Shown here: piece after piece, positions 44,965 to 64,000 of the stretch
Layout of the letters: every line of letters begins with the position of its first letter
How positions within the stretch are numbered: the first letter of the stretch is position 1
Assembly: GCF_011397635.1 (NCBI RefSeq)
Contig: NC_064774.1
Span: 248,001-312,000, forward strand
Reading direction: 5' to 3'
Source of the DNA: Epinephelus fuscoguttatus
Lineage: Eukaryota > Chordata > Actinopteri > Perciformes > Serranidae
Length of the DNA stretch: 64,000 nucleotides
Translations under genes and position numbers: made by a program
The notes under the pieces: generated by a model
Told to the model about the DNA's origin: nothing
The model's database searches: none
What the model saw: only the letters and a program-made list of their open reading frames with translations

Positions 44965-45338
44965 TGGTGCTTCTCAAAGTCAAAGAAGGATCCTTGAACA
45001 GCTGAATTTCAAGGAGGCTACGTCAACGAATCCCATCGAAGGACCAAGTCAGTGTCAAGGATCCTTAAAATTTTACCAAGGACCGAGTCCTTCCTTCAGA
45101 GAATTTTCAAGGATGCATATGCGTATCCTAAGTGCGCATGAAGTATCCGCAAGTCTTTGCACATAATTTGCCAGAACTGAAGGTGCGACCTCTTCAGTGA
45201 CGCACACCTGGGCACTTGCCAGCCTGTTCCAATGTGTGTTTGCCGAATGCTTGGATGGAGTCTGGTCTAGCCTCTGTAGGACCCGACTTGGAGGAAGCTG
45301 TCCTACCAAGGAAGCATCCTTGACTTCAAGAAGCACCA
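44965..45338. mobile_element. 374-bp MITE with inverted ends
   Basis: Ends TGGTGCTTCTCAAAGTCAA and, inverted, TGGTGCTTCTTGAAGTCAA, with AGT on both flanks (44962-44964 and 45339-45341). Subterminal AAGGATCC motifs recur. Superfamily undecided. Confidence 0.6.
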
Positions 45339-45999
45339 AGTGAGTAAGTGAAGTATTCTTTTAAACATTTTCTTTGTCACAACTTAGACTTAGTTCCTCT
45401 GCTCATGCTGTTAATGTCAGGAAATATAAACAGTTAGTGTTTGTTTTAAAAATTCCTCCTTATAAACTAATTAAATACAACAGTACCAACGACACAGCAG
45501 GTTAACATGATGCCACTGCATCAGTTTTTATTTTCACTGTTGAATGCATCTTTTCTGGATCCAAATCAGGGTTGTGATTTTCTCCGAACGCCCGCACCCC
45601 GATCCCAACAAACATTCATGTTTCATATCAACACACATCACATTACAGATCACTGTTAGCATTAAAACATGTTTACAGCATGTCCTCAAAAGTTCTCACC
45701 TCTCCTTCCACTTCAACCCAGGACTCGTTTTCCTAAAAGCATCTCGCAGTACAGTTTGAGCAAATGAGCTGTGAAGAAATAACACGTTTTAAGTAGCAAA
45801 TGTCAAAAGGCTTTTTTTGGCCACTTTCAGGAGTTCATTACTGTCATTCCAGAAACTGGATTGTCTTTAAAATGAAGCTTTAAATGTTTCCGCAGATTGG
45901 ACGAAACATAAATCAGACTCAGAGAATCCTTTTAGGAAAACGAGCCCAGTTTGATTCAAAATCCTACGTTGTCTACTGCACTTCATAAAAAAAAAATCA

Positions 46000-46120
46000 G
46001 TTCCTGTTTAAAATGAGGCATGATGTGAAATGATCGCACACACAGACACACACTGCATTTGATAAAAACACACACAAAGGGCCTAATAACGACAGCCACA
46101 CCGGGTCAGATCACTCTGAA
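46000..46120 (-). repeat. Orphan copy of TRIM 3' flank
   Basis: Resembles 33580-33705 and its counterparts near 37590 and 41520: ATGAGGCATGATGTGAAATG, TGCATTTGATAAAAACACAC, ACAAA, ACAGCCACACCGGGTCAGAT. No TRIM coding sequence lies to its right, where the other units have it. Confidence 0.65.
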
Positions 46121-48554
46121 ATACACTCAGTCACTTCAAGTCAGTGACACCAGATGGATTGTCTCTGAATGATTACTAAACTCCACCCACCTGTGAATTA
46201 AAGCTGCGTTCAAGTTCCAGTGAAGTCACAGTTTGAGGGAATTACTGGTATATTTGACTGTATTTTTCAGTAGACTTTTGCTCCTTCCTGAACAAACGTT
46301 AACTTTAATAATAGAGTTAGTGTTTTATAAAAGAGAGAAGCAAATTCCCAAATAGCAGTGACAATTCGGACAAGAGGAAAGGTCACTCGAACATGCAGTC
46401 GTTCTTCTGGAAAGTGAATGCAGTGAAACACAGAGAATGGGAACAAGAAATTGCGTTTTCAGTGTCACGATTATGCAACAACATTTCTAAACTTTCAGGG
46501 GATTAAATGGATTTCGGTTCATTTCAGGACGTTACAAAAGCAGTCAAAAGTAACACAAAGGCGATATAAGCAAAATATTTCAGCTGCGGGTTGACCCAGG
46601 TGTGGCTGCGTCGCTAACAGCATCAACAAAAGGCTCCTTCTGGTTTGGTATAAAGCAAAGAGAAAAGAATTAAGACTACTGGGTTCATAGCAGGCATAGA
46701 AGGTCAAAGGCCGAGCCACTGATTAAAGGAGTTTGACTTTTGCTGCAAATGATGATTCAACCTTGGAACTGATGAATCATGATTGTGATGACTGGTGTGT
46801 AAATACTTAGTGTTATCATAATATTCAGTGTTTTCACAGAGACGACTTCACAATGACTTGTTTCCTAATGGGTCATTTTTAAACACATTATAAAAGTGCA
46901 GATTTGTTTTCCTCAATATTCTAAGTTCTTCATATTCTTTTCCTCCGTCCTCTGATCAATAGAATCAAAAGGGTTTATCATAAAAATTAATCCCAGTTGT
47001 GAGTAGTGTTTAAACAGGGTTAAGTGGCGTTGTGTTGGTGTGACGGGTCCTGTAATTCTCGAGTGCTGTAATTCCCTTGATGTGCTGTCTGTCAGAGCTA
47101 CATTAAATAAACGACTCATAATATATATTTCATCTGAAGCCTAATATTTATACAAGTAATATTCATACTGGTTTAAATAAACAATTTGATTCTATTTCCC
47201 ATATTTGCTGAGCAACAGTTTTGTGTGAAAGGAATTAAAGGCCTGTCCCAAATATGGGCCTGCTGATTTCAGTGATTTAAGCAAATAATAGCCCAGGCTA
47301 CTAATCAAAGTTTTACAGTTTCAAATTTTTAGTTGAGTTCTGCAATGACTGTCGCTATAAGGAACTGTTTTCAGAGAGCTTTTGTCACTGAAATAAAAGA
47401 AAAACTGCATTAACACATGCTTAAGTGAGCCTTTTCTGGCCTCTGTAACAGATTACATAGATTCTAGGGAAGCCAGAGTTGCAGCAAGCAGCATGGCTAC
47501 TGGCTACTCACTCATCTACACATTCTCACTCCAACCAAGTCACATATTGACGTTTGGTCATGGACTTTCCACGTTCAAATATGACGTGCAAGGTACCCTG
47601 GGTGTGTTGGTTGTTGACTTTCTGGGACACCATGTCAAGTTCTGCCTGTTACATGTATTGTCTTCTTTCAAAAAATAAAAGCACTACGTCAGTACGACAT
47701 TGCAAATTGCCATTTTTTTCCCCTCCAACAACTAACGTACATGGTTCGGTTTAGGAAAAAAAGAACAGGGTTTGGCTTTAGAATCTTACGGGACGTGAAC
47801 ACCGCTCTCCTCGGTGAAAGTCAGTGTTTGTTGGACCCAACCACCACCCCTCTTGTACCACTCTAGTCGGACTTTTGCTGCCTTAACTTTCGTTCTTGTC
47901 CTGTCGTGTTTCCCTCTTTCACCATCAAGTGCTGTCAATGTGAAAGGACGGTTCTTTCGCCAGTGTCTGACGCCATAAGTCACTGCCCGAGCGCCAGATT
48001 TCAACTACTTCAGAGTGAGGTCGGGCTCCACTCTCTGCCACATAACTCTCTGAGTCATAGTTTGAGTGTAGGTAAATGCTGGAACGTGTCTGACGTTGTT
48101 GCGTTGATTATACGTCGAGGGATGCTGACGTGAAACTGTAATGGGGCAAATTAGCTGTAATAAATTGTGGCGATTCATTTCATTAATGGTAAAGCCTGTG
48201 TTTAGTTTGCATTTAGTCCTCGGATACACTTTGTGAGCTTCAAGCTTTTTAAAAGTTCCCACAACTGTCATCTCAGAGTCTTCAACACTGCTTCAACAGC
48301 ACGTCCTCGCCAAACATTTAATCAGTGGCTCCGGCCAAAAGGTCAAGGCCATGGAAAGGTCGTGCTAAGTTCAACGATCATGGTAAGGTCACAACACTGC
48401 ATCAGTCAACGCATTTATCCAGACTATTTTCAAGTTTTAAAAAAAAGTGACCCCCTACTCCCTCTGACGCAGACAAAACACACATACTGAACCTCATACA
48501 TTCCACATGATTATAAGTTAAAACATTACACTGTGGAAATACTCTCACACACTT

Positions 48555-48559
<5 letters not shown>

Positions 48560-48612
<53 letters not shown>
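48560..48612 (+). repeat. (CA)n microsatellite
   Basis: About 26 units in the gene-free region between the TRIM array and dclk2. Confidence 0.95.
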
Positions 48613-48613
<1 letters not shown>

Positions 48614-48919
48614 ATTCCTTCCCTCTCAGTGATTCTTATAACCAGTTACATCAACAGACAACATGATGGATGTTTGGATGGAGCGACATGATTGCTAGAT
48701 GACCCACTAACGTCACATCTCACAGACACATGACCATATAAGGAAAGAGATCCATCACTGTCCGGCTCACCCTTTGTTGCTAGGCAACGATTGCTACCAG
48801 ATCGATCAGGGAGCTCGACTTCAAGGTTAAGAACTCTTTCATTACAGTTCGTCAACATCCCTCAGAAACCTTGTTTAACTTCTGCCTGTTTTTGGTTTGA
48901 ATAAGGAGCTACAATACTT

Positions 48920-49075
48920 TTAAGCAGTGGCGGAGGAAGTATTCAGATACTTTACTGAAGTAGAAGCACTAATACCACGCTGTAAATATACTCTGTTACA
49001 TGTAAATGTACTTGAGTATTATCAGGAAAATGCACTTAAAGTATCAAAAGTAAAAGCGTTCTGTTTTCATATTAA
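48920..49075 (+). repeat. Common fish AAGTA-rich repeat, split by a hAT element
   Basis: GTGGCGGAGGAAGTATTCAG, ATACTTTACTGAAGTAGAAG, CACTTAAAGTATCAAAAGTA. A likely tail (ACTCAAGTAAAGTACCAATA) is at 50250-50290. Other copies: 24056-24140 and 61707-61830. Confidence 0.6.
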
Positions 49076-49241
49076 TTAACGAATGAACTCGGCACTCTGC
49101 CCAGAGTACGCTCTGCTGCTCTGAGAGTGTGGTGCTCTGAATAACCGAATGGTGCATTCCAACTGTGCTCCTGAACAGGCCAATTTCTGACTATTTGTGA
49201 ACGCACCAACAGTATAGCTAATTGTATGCTATATAGATACT

Positions 49242-49636
49242 AGGGCTGCCCCCTAACAGCTGACCAAACGTGTCGACCAGAAAGGTCATTAGTCTGCAAG
49301 ATTTCATTGGTCAATTAGTTGCAGAAAAATGTGAAACTCTCTTAGGAGCTTGGACCTTGTTAAAATAAATCCAAACCTATATGACTGGACTATGTGGGAA
49401 TTTAATCTGAAAGGACAGACACAGGAAGTGGCCACGCTCAGCAGTCAGACAGGAGTCAGGTTAATTTCCAGGGCTGGTACCTGCGGTTATTCCACAAACC
49501 ATTGTGATGCTCTGCCCAAAATATATAATTTAATAATTAAAGTAATATCGTAAACATGCGGGCGACTCATCAGCTAATGGCCCTAAATGACGTCTATTTG
49601 TCGACTAGAAAAATTCTTAGTCGGGGGCAGCCCTGA
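49242..49636 (+). mobile_element. hAT-type non-autonomous element, both termini present
   Basis: Starts AGGGCTGCCCCCTAACAGCT and ends GTCGGGGGCAGCCCT (12-bp perfect terminal inverted repeat). Internal sequence is shared with the 17.6, 24.2 and 58.5 kb copies; the BED-like exon is deleted here. I could not settle an 8-bp target duplication by eye. Confidence 0.7.
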
Positions 49637-52600
49637 TGAATACTGTTTTATATTATTACTCGCATATTAATCTTTAAGCAGTATTTTACTGTTGTAGTTG
49701 TTGCGGTGGAGCTGATTTTGTATTGGCCTGCAAATAATGATGAAATCAGTTTGGTTTCATCTCCTGATTATTTTCTTAATCAATCAATTTATTCTACTTT
49801 ATAATCATGATTATCCAGAGCTTGAAGTGACCCCTTCAACTTATTTTCACGTTTTGAGAAGTAGTAACCAGGAAATGCTTGGTAATTTTGCATGAAAAAT
49901 GATTCACTGATTAATGATTGCTAAATGACAAATTAAGCCATTGATTACTCGACTAATTATTTAAGCAAATTTTTTATATGCTGTTTGATAATTTGATCAT
50001 ATTTTAAAACTTCTTTGTGTTTTGCATGTAAAAAATTAATTTATAAAATAAGTAAAACTGACAGATAAAGTAAAAAGCACAATATTGGTCTTGGGGCGGA
50101 GAAGGCTTGGGAGGGCAGTATACCAGGATATTTAGAAAGCAGCAGCACTGCACACAAATACTGTCATTAACCATATACCTCGGTAAAATTTAGGAAGGTA
50201 TAAAAAGTAGACACCGCCCCAGCCTACAGAAGAGTGTAAGTGTCATGAATAGTACTACTCAAGTAAAGTACCAATACTTTAGATTTGCACCACTGTAAAT
50301 GTTTAACTGTCAAAATGTTCCTGTATCAATGTGGAAAATATATATGTTTTGAATTCAACAAACATTGGCTGCTTAGGGAAAACAAGGTTTTTTTTTCGGG
50401 GTACTGACACGTCATGTCTATGATGATTGTTTCTTTTCATTGTAGTATTTATTTTTTCAAAACTGCTACTGTTTCCCTACTTCACAACTGACTCACACAG
50501 ACAGACACCAACAGACAGAGTGATATTTACAGTATTTACAACATATTTTATCCTCCGCTAACTTGCAGGCGGGAGGAGAGGCAGGGAGCTCGGGGTATGG
50601 ACTGGGACGTGCCCCTTGACCTCAGTCATACTGCAGGTAGAAACCTTTGAAAGGTTGGTGAATTTTTTTTTTCCCCCAAAACTGTGAGGTTTAGAAGACA
50701 CTCAGTTAATTTGAGTTACAGTACGAAGGCTGTGGAACAGGTGAAAGACAGGAGTGTTGGAAAGTGTCCCTCGGTGGAGTACACTGTGGAGACGAGGCTC
50801 ATTATTTTTGGTGTTCTTCCTTTTTTCCCACAACAAATCCGGTAATGTTTAATTTCAAGAGTTAAAGGCTTTAAAATCTATTTTTTTGAAAAATCAATAT
50901 AACAAAAATACAAGCAGAAAACAACATTTGTGGTTTTATGAAGAGTTACATATTGGACCGATTTCTTGGTGAACAAAACCACATTTAGCCATTTTCACAT
51001 TTCTTTTTGTGTACTGATTAAATGCAGTAACTATGTGTTAATTAGTGAGCTTTAGAGTCCGTGGTAAAGTGATTTCTAAACCTTGGACACAGTCTCCTTT
51101 AGTCTTTAGGCTAAGCTAGGCTAATCACCTCCCCGCTCCAACTTGATGCTTTATGTACAAACATGGGAATGATGTCAATTTTCCCATCCAACTTTTGGCA
51201 AGAACACATATTTTTTTAAAATGTTTCATCTTTTAAACCAACCTGCGTCTTTTTCAAAAACCAAAGTATATTTTAGGGAAAATCTGTAAAAACCAAAAAC
51301 AATGAGCCTCATCTGTCTGTACACCTAATGATAAGTGCTGGGGTTTGAAGAGTGGAACCTATGGAAGGAAATGGCTGAGATTTAGGATATTAAGAGGAAT
51401 TCATCAGCAGCGTAAACAGGCACAGTACTCAGATATCTCCTTGGGTCGGTGGGTGCCATGTATAAGAGATGAGAAACGTCCTTCAGGTCAGCGGAAGGAG
51501 AGCTGGAGGGTAAAGGCAGGAGAAATGGGACGTTTCCCAGAATAAATGGAAGACATCCTGGTTGCCAAACGGCAGGGACTACAGAGAACATAATCCCTTT
51601 ATCAGAGGGAACATTTGTTGTTGAGTCTTTTGTATATTTCCCCTATGAAAGTGGTTTGTGGCCTTTTTCAGACCCTCTGAGTTCAGTCATTCAGACCAGA
51701 GGTGAGGGCCATTTTAAGGAAATGGGTCCAGTCCCATGAGACAAGATGTGTCCAATAGCACCTTCATGGTGTCCCAATGTTGATATGGAGTGTGTCCTTC
51801 AAGTAGCAGTGAGGCGACTTCATCAGTGTCCAGCCAAAACAAAATGGGACCCCATCTCATGTTGGAGCTTATCAAAGACAATGTAAATACTTTTCAGTAC
51901 AGCAGCAGCGACGGGACTCTCGAAAGTCTTCAGTCGATTAAATGCTGGTCCAGACCAGAGGTGAGGACAGTTTCCATGAGATAAGTTGGAAATAAATGGG
52001 GAACTTGATTTTTTTTCTAGTGGAGCAAACAGCATCTGTTCCAGACTAGAGGTGAGAAATCCTGATCAGTTTCCAGATGATAAAATGAAACGTCTCTAAA
52101 GACCAAGGAGCGAGAAACTCATCTGGTGTCAAGTTGAAGTAAGAAGTAGTAAGTTTGGTTTCCAGTAAATCAAGAAAGAAATAAAAACAGAATGAGATCT
52201 TGATGAGGGGAACTTGTTTGGTTTCCAGTACCTGAAACAGGACTGATTCTAGGGCAGATCTGAGGGTGATTCTAGACAAAGGACGTAATTTGGAAAGAAC
52301 GGGACTAGTTCTAGACCAGGTTGGTGGGAACTTGTTTGGTTTCCAGTGAATGAAAACGGATGAGTCCTCGACCAGATTTGTGGGGACTTACTCGGTTTAC
52401 AGTTGATAAAAGGGGACGTGTTCTAAACCAGATTTTAAGGAACTTGATTGATTGTTTGGTCTTTTAGGGTTTCCAGTACATGAAAATAAACATGTTCTAA
52501 ACCAGGGGTATGGGAACCTCTTTTTGTCTACGTTTTAAAAGGGACATTATCTAGACTTGGTTTGAGGGAACTTTCCATTGAATTAAATAGGATACATTCT

Positions 52601-53761
52601 ACACCAGAGACGGGGGTAGAGATTTGGTTTCTGGAAGATAAAATACATGTTCGAGACAAGAGGGAACCTGATGGTTTCCAGTAGTTGAAGCACGACTGAT
52701 TCTAGGGCGGATTTAAGAAAACTCATTTGGTTTCCAATTGATAAAAGGGGATGTATTATCGACTGAGGAGTTATTTAGTTTCAGGTGAAAGAACAGGATG
52801 AGTTCTCGACCAGATTTGTGGGAACTTATTTGGTTTCCAGTGGATGAAACAGGGCAAGTCCTGGACCCAATTTTTGAGAGCTTATTTGATTTTCAGTGGA
52901 TGAAATGGGATGAGTTCTAGATCAGATTTGTCTGAACTTATTTGGTTTCTAGAGGTACGAGAACATGCTAAGTATCCAGTAGATGAAACAAGATGTTTTC
53001 AGGACCAAAAGTGAGAGAACTGGTTTCCCATAAAGGCAATGGGACACTTCTGGACCAGCACTGAGGCAAGTAGATTGAACAGGTAGGATTCTAGACCAGA
53101 TTTGAGGGAACTTGGTCAGTTTTCAGTGGGTAAATGGAGATTTATTGTAGACCAAGAATGAGGGAACTTGTTTGGTTTCCAGTAGAAGAAACAGGAAGGT
53201 GTTCTAGGTCAGATGCCAGAGAACATATTTTGTTTCCGGTAGCTGTAAAAAGTCTTCTCCTAAATTGGATGGTGGTCGACTTGTTTTGCTTCCAGAAGAT
53301 AAAACTCATTTGGGCTCCACAAGATCAAACAGGATGTGCTCTGGACTGCAGGTGACAAAAATCAAGATTTTATTGGAGGGGGAAAAAAGGAAGAGTTCTA
53401 GACTAGTTTTGATTTGGGTTTCCAGTTTTTAAAAGGGTACTTGTTCAAAACCAGAGATGTAGGAACTTGTTTGGTTTCCACTGGATGAAACAAGACTAGT
53501 TCTAGACCAAAGGTGTGGGAACTCCTTTGGTTACCATTAGATGAAAAGGGGCATATTCTAGAGCAGATGTGAAGGAACTTTGTTTTCAGTGCACGAACCA
53601 GGAGTTCTAGAGCAGAGATAGGGATACTTGTTTGGTTTCCAGTAGATGAAAGGGGACGTGTTCTGGTCCATATTTGAGGGAACCTGTTTGGTTTCCTGGA
53701 CGGGTCTAGACCAGAGGTGGGGAAACTTTTTGGGTTTCCGGTCGATCAAAGGGGGTGTGTT

Positions 53762-61396
<7,635 letters not shown>

Positions 61397-61706
61397 CTAC
61401 ACAGACACACACAAACACACACAAATACTGATTAATCAAACGTTTCAAAACACTACAGTGCACATGGGAGTGTGCGTGTGTGTGTGTGTGTGTGTGACAA
61501 AGCAGGCGACAGCTGGAGTATTCTAACACACACGTTGCTGTCTTAGAACGGTCTGAGGATTAAACAGTACATCACAATGTCCCAGATTCAAACAGAAGGA
61601 CAGAGGGATAGACAGACAAATTGCAGGAGATAACAGGTGAAGAAAAGAGGGATCAACAGAGGAGTGAGAGGACGGATTAAACTCAGAAACTGTCAGAGGC
61701 CAGGTC

Positions 61707-61830
61707 AGTACTGGAGGAAGTAAAAGTACCAACACAACAATGTAGAAATATTCTGTTACAAGTCAAAGTCCTGCGTTAAAATCCTACTGTAGGAAAACTA
61801 CACAAGTATTTACAGCTTAATGTACTTGTC
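61707..61830 (+). repeat. AAGTA-rich fish repeat in dclk2 intron
   Basis: TACTGGAGGAAGTAAAAGTA, TATTCTGTTACAAGTCAAAG, TACTTGTCC; leads into the 62-kb tandem repeat. Confidence 0.55.
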
Positions 61831-62009
61831 CTCTGTTTTACTATATTTGATTAGATTATTACTGATGCATCAAATACTATTTTCAGTCCAACTACGTTTA
61901 GTTTTAAACAGTTACTCCACCTAAATACGACTTTCTACCTACTTACAGTTTCTTAAGGTTTATTACATCCAAATACCACTTTCTGTCAAAGGACTTTTAA
62001 AGGCGTCTT

Positions 62010-62640
62010 TCACCCGAGAGCTACCTTCTGTCCAAGTACTTTAGTTTATTTATTTATTTTAACCAAATACTACTATATGTCCAACTGCTTTAAGTTTAAA
62101 AGGTTTATTTGACCTAATTGCTACTTTATGGCGCAATACTTTTGATTTAAAAGGTTTGCCTCACCTAAATACTTTATGTCCAAGAACTTTGGGTTCGAAG
62201 GGTTTATTCCACCCAAATACTACTTTATGTCCAAGTACTTTTTGTTTAAAGGGTTTATTCCACCTAAGTACTACATTCTGCCCAAGGGCTATTGATTTGA
62301 AAGGTTTGTTTCACCCAAATACTACTTTGGTTCGAAGGGTTTATTCTACCAAAATACTACTTTATGTCCAAGAAATTTTGGTTTAAAGGGGGGTTTATTT
62401 CACGTAAATACTACTTAATGTCTTAAAACATTTGGTTTAAAAGGCTTATTCACCTAAATACTACCTCATGTCCAAGAACCTTTTGTTTAAAAGGTTTATT
62501 CACCTAAATACTACTTCATGTCCAAATACTTTTGCTTTAAAATGTTTATTTTATCCAAATACCACTTTCTGTCCATGTACTTTAGGTTTGAAGGTTAACT
62601 CCACCCAAATACTACTTTCTGTCTCTTGACTTATCATAGC
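62010..62640 (+). repeat. Tandem repeat, unit about 60 bp, in dclk2 intron
   Basis: Units of CACCTAAATACTACTTTATG, TCCAAGTACTTTTGGTTT, AAAAGGTTTATTC, about ten decayed copies. It seems to grow out of the 3' part of the common fish repeat starting near 61707. Confidence 0.8.
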
Positions 62641-63333
62641 CATCCCATCCTCCACCACATCCACCTCTGCATCGCTCCATCCACCCCTCACCCACATCCT
62701 CAAAAAATTAGGGTCCTACAACTGCGGTCCTGAAACTGCAGCTTCCTCTGTTGAAGGAACCTGCTTCTCTCTTTGAGCCTCCACTAGTTATTGAAATGAA
62801 ACCACGTGAAATATTTAGAGGGGAACTGTCTCTGAAATGTGACAAGAGGCACCAAGTAGACGATAGTTGTCTTTGGATATCACAATACAGAATTACTCCA
62901 AAACGCTGGTTGACTTAGTAAAGTAAGAGTACCTCAGAACTGTAGTTGAATCAATGTGCTCAGTTACTGTCCACAACTGCCAGTCTTAATGCTAAGCTAA
63001 CTGGCTGCAGCTTCATATTTGATGGACAGACTGAAGTATATTTCTTGAAATCGTCTCTTTAACAGAGAGCATTTACAGCACTGCAAAGGGATTTTAATGA
63101 GTTACTGTGAAGAAACTGGCTGCAAAACACATCCACGAGTGTGTTCCTTTGTACGTTTTACACAACAGCTTCACACCTTCCTCTGTTTTTTTCTTTTTCC
63201 CTCAGTTTCTCCGCTCGACACCTTCTTTTCTTCCTCCTCCTCACTTCCTCCTTTCCTCCCTCCTTTTGTCCTCAATTTCACCTCTCACTCCTCCCCGTTT
63301 TACTTTTTACTCAACGCCTCCGGAACTGCACAG

Positions 63334-63336
<3 letters not shown>

Positions 63337-63375
<39 letters not shown>
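63337..63375 (+). repeat. (GT)n microsatellite
   Basis: About 19 units, 160 bases from the (CA)n tract at 63536. Confidence 0.95.
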
Positions 63376-63376
<1 letters not shown>

Positions 63377-63534
63377 AGCAAAGACGGAGTTGTTACTGGA
63401 TGACTGGTTACCATGGCGACCACACTGCAGTGTCAATGTGTGGTGTGTGTGTGTGTGTGATGGGGTTTCTATCCCGCTGCTTGAGGTGGCTGCACAAACT
63501 GAAAGGACGAAGGCGAGGACACACACGAACAACA

Positions 63535-63535
<1 letters not shown>

Positions 63536-63598
<63 letters not shown>
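63536..63598 (+). repeat. (CA)n microsatellite
   Basis: About 31 units; with the GT tract at 63337 it forms a potential inverted pair. Confidence 0.95.
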
Positions 63599-63602
<4 letters not shown>

Positions 63603-64000
63603 CATTCAGACTGACTGAGCCTGAGAGCTGTCTGAGGCAGACAGAGAATAAAAGCCTCCGTTATGACACGCTGCCTTCAAAATAAAAGCCTTCAGAGAAC
63701 ATGCTTGGGCAGAAATCCCATAATAACCTTTGTGCATATTGTAATTTAAGTGGACTGAGAGAAAACTAGACTTCTGCACCTCCTCTTGGCTCCTTTTCTC
63801 TAGTTTTAGAAAGTTAATCCCGTGGTATCAGACTCTGGCCAATCGCAGGTCATTTCAGAGAGAGGGCGTTCCTACTGACTGCTCTACAAATGTAGATTTG
63901 TGTGCATGTCCCTTCAGATGGTGAACGTCTGATTCAAAGTTGCTATTCCAGCATTGGCAACAACTGCCTCCGCTGCAAAGCAACCCAAAGAAGGAAGACG

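Larger units (their letters stand above)
43500..51690. other. Gene-free stretch between TRIM array and minisatellite
   Basis: Tc1 fragment, MITE, orphan TRIM flank, (CA)n, AAGTA repeat and hAT element account for part of it. A GC-richer block near 50560-50635 has no convincing gene structure. Confidence 0.65.
61397..64000 (-). other. dclk2 intron to window edge
   Basis: No doublecortin exon found here; the tandem repeat at 62010-62640 and two microsatellites are the only structured parts. The preceding exon lies beyond 64000. Confidence 0.7.

Noticed and set aside
50560-50635. Possible alternative last exon of dclk2 on the - strand
   Set aside because: It has an acceptor-like ctacctgcag, but the phase-0 reading from the kinase end stops after two codons; only phase 1 is open, which does not fit.
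53558-53749. 63-codon - strand frame with ETKQVP
   Set aside because: It is minisatellite reading beyond the dclk2 stop; no splice signal links it to the gene.
62156-62386. 76-codon frame with TLCPRTLGSKGLFHPNT-like repeats
   Set aside because: It translates the 60-bp tandem repeat; indels between units break the frame.
63097-63618. Long frames rich in Cys-Val and Thr-His
   Set aside because: They translate the (GT)n and (CA)n microsatellites; no gene signals.

Overview
The window looks like genomic DNA of a ray-finned (teleost) fish. Genes are split by short GT-AG introns, and there are long (CA)n/(GT)n runs, tRNA-derived SINEs, Tc1/mariner, hAT, PIF/Harbinger-like and TTAA-flanked DNA elements, and a tandem array of RING/B-box/SPRY genes. 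The species cannot be named from the sequence alone. I see no bacterial, organellar or CRISPR features.

Layout. (1) About 0.9-26.0 kb, + strand: the 3' part of sh3d19 (SH3 domain-containing protein 19, Eve-1/EBP). I could place 18 coding exons. They encode a long proline-rich adaptor with three C-terminal SH3 domains; the 5' end lies left of the window. Its introns hold three SINEs, a 1.17-kb TTAA-flanked element, a 0.67-kb Harbinger-like element, hAT fragments and a degenerate tandem repeat. (2) 26.0-31.5 kb: sh3d19 3' flank with a broken inverted repeat, a fold-back Tc1-derived element and a second block of the same degenerate tandem repeat. (3) 31.5-43.5 kb, - strand: three near-identical TRIM genes in head-to-tail units of about 4 kb. 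The first unit carries a 1.2-kb TTAA-flanked insertion absent from the other two. (4) 43.5-51.7 kb: no gene seen; transposon fragments, a MITE, an orphan piece of TRIM 3' flank near 46.0 kb and a hAT relic. (5) 51.7-53.8 kb: a degenerate minisatellite with a period of roughly 55-60 bp, whose right edge supplies the last codons of the next gene. (6) 53.8-61.4 kb, - strand: the 3' part of dclk2 (doublecortin-like kinase 2). Thirteen exons cover the end of the second doublecortin domain, the Ser/Pro linker, the whole kinase domain and a short C-terminal tail; the 5' half lies right of the window. (7) 61.4-64.0 kb: dclk2 intron with another tandem repeat and microsatellites.

How the parts relate. 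sh3d19 and dclk2 converge on each other. From memory, human SH3D19 and DCLK2 also face each other on 4q31.3, with RPS3A, LRBA and MAB21L2 between them. Here those genes are absent and a TRIM array plus repeats fills the gap. This fits a duplicated teleost locus that lost its intervening genes and gained a fast-evolving TRIM cluster. SH3D19 works at the membrane/endocytosis/actin interface, DCLK2 on microtubules, and TRIMs are E3 ubiquitin ligases; I see no sign of a shared pathway. I found no wholly new system. The most unusual items are a minisatellite-encoded dclk2 C-terminus, loss of two SH3 domains in sh3d19, mosaic divergence of the TRIM copies, and several datable or fold-back transposons.
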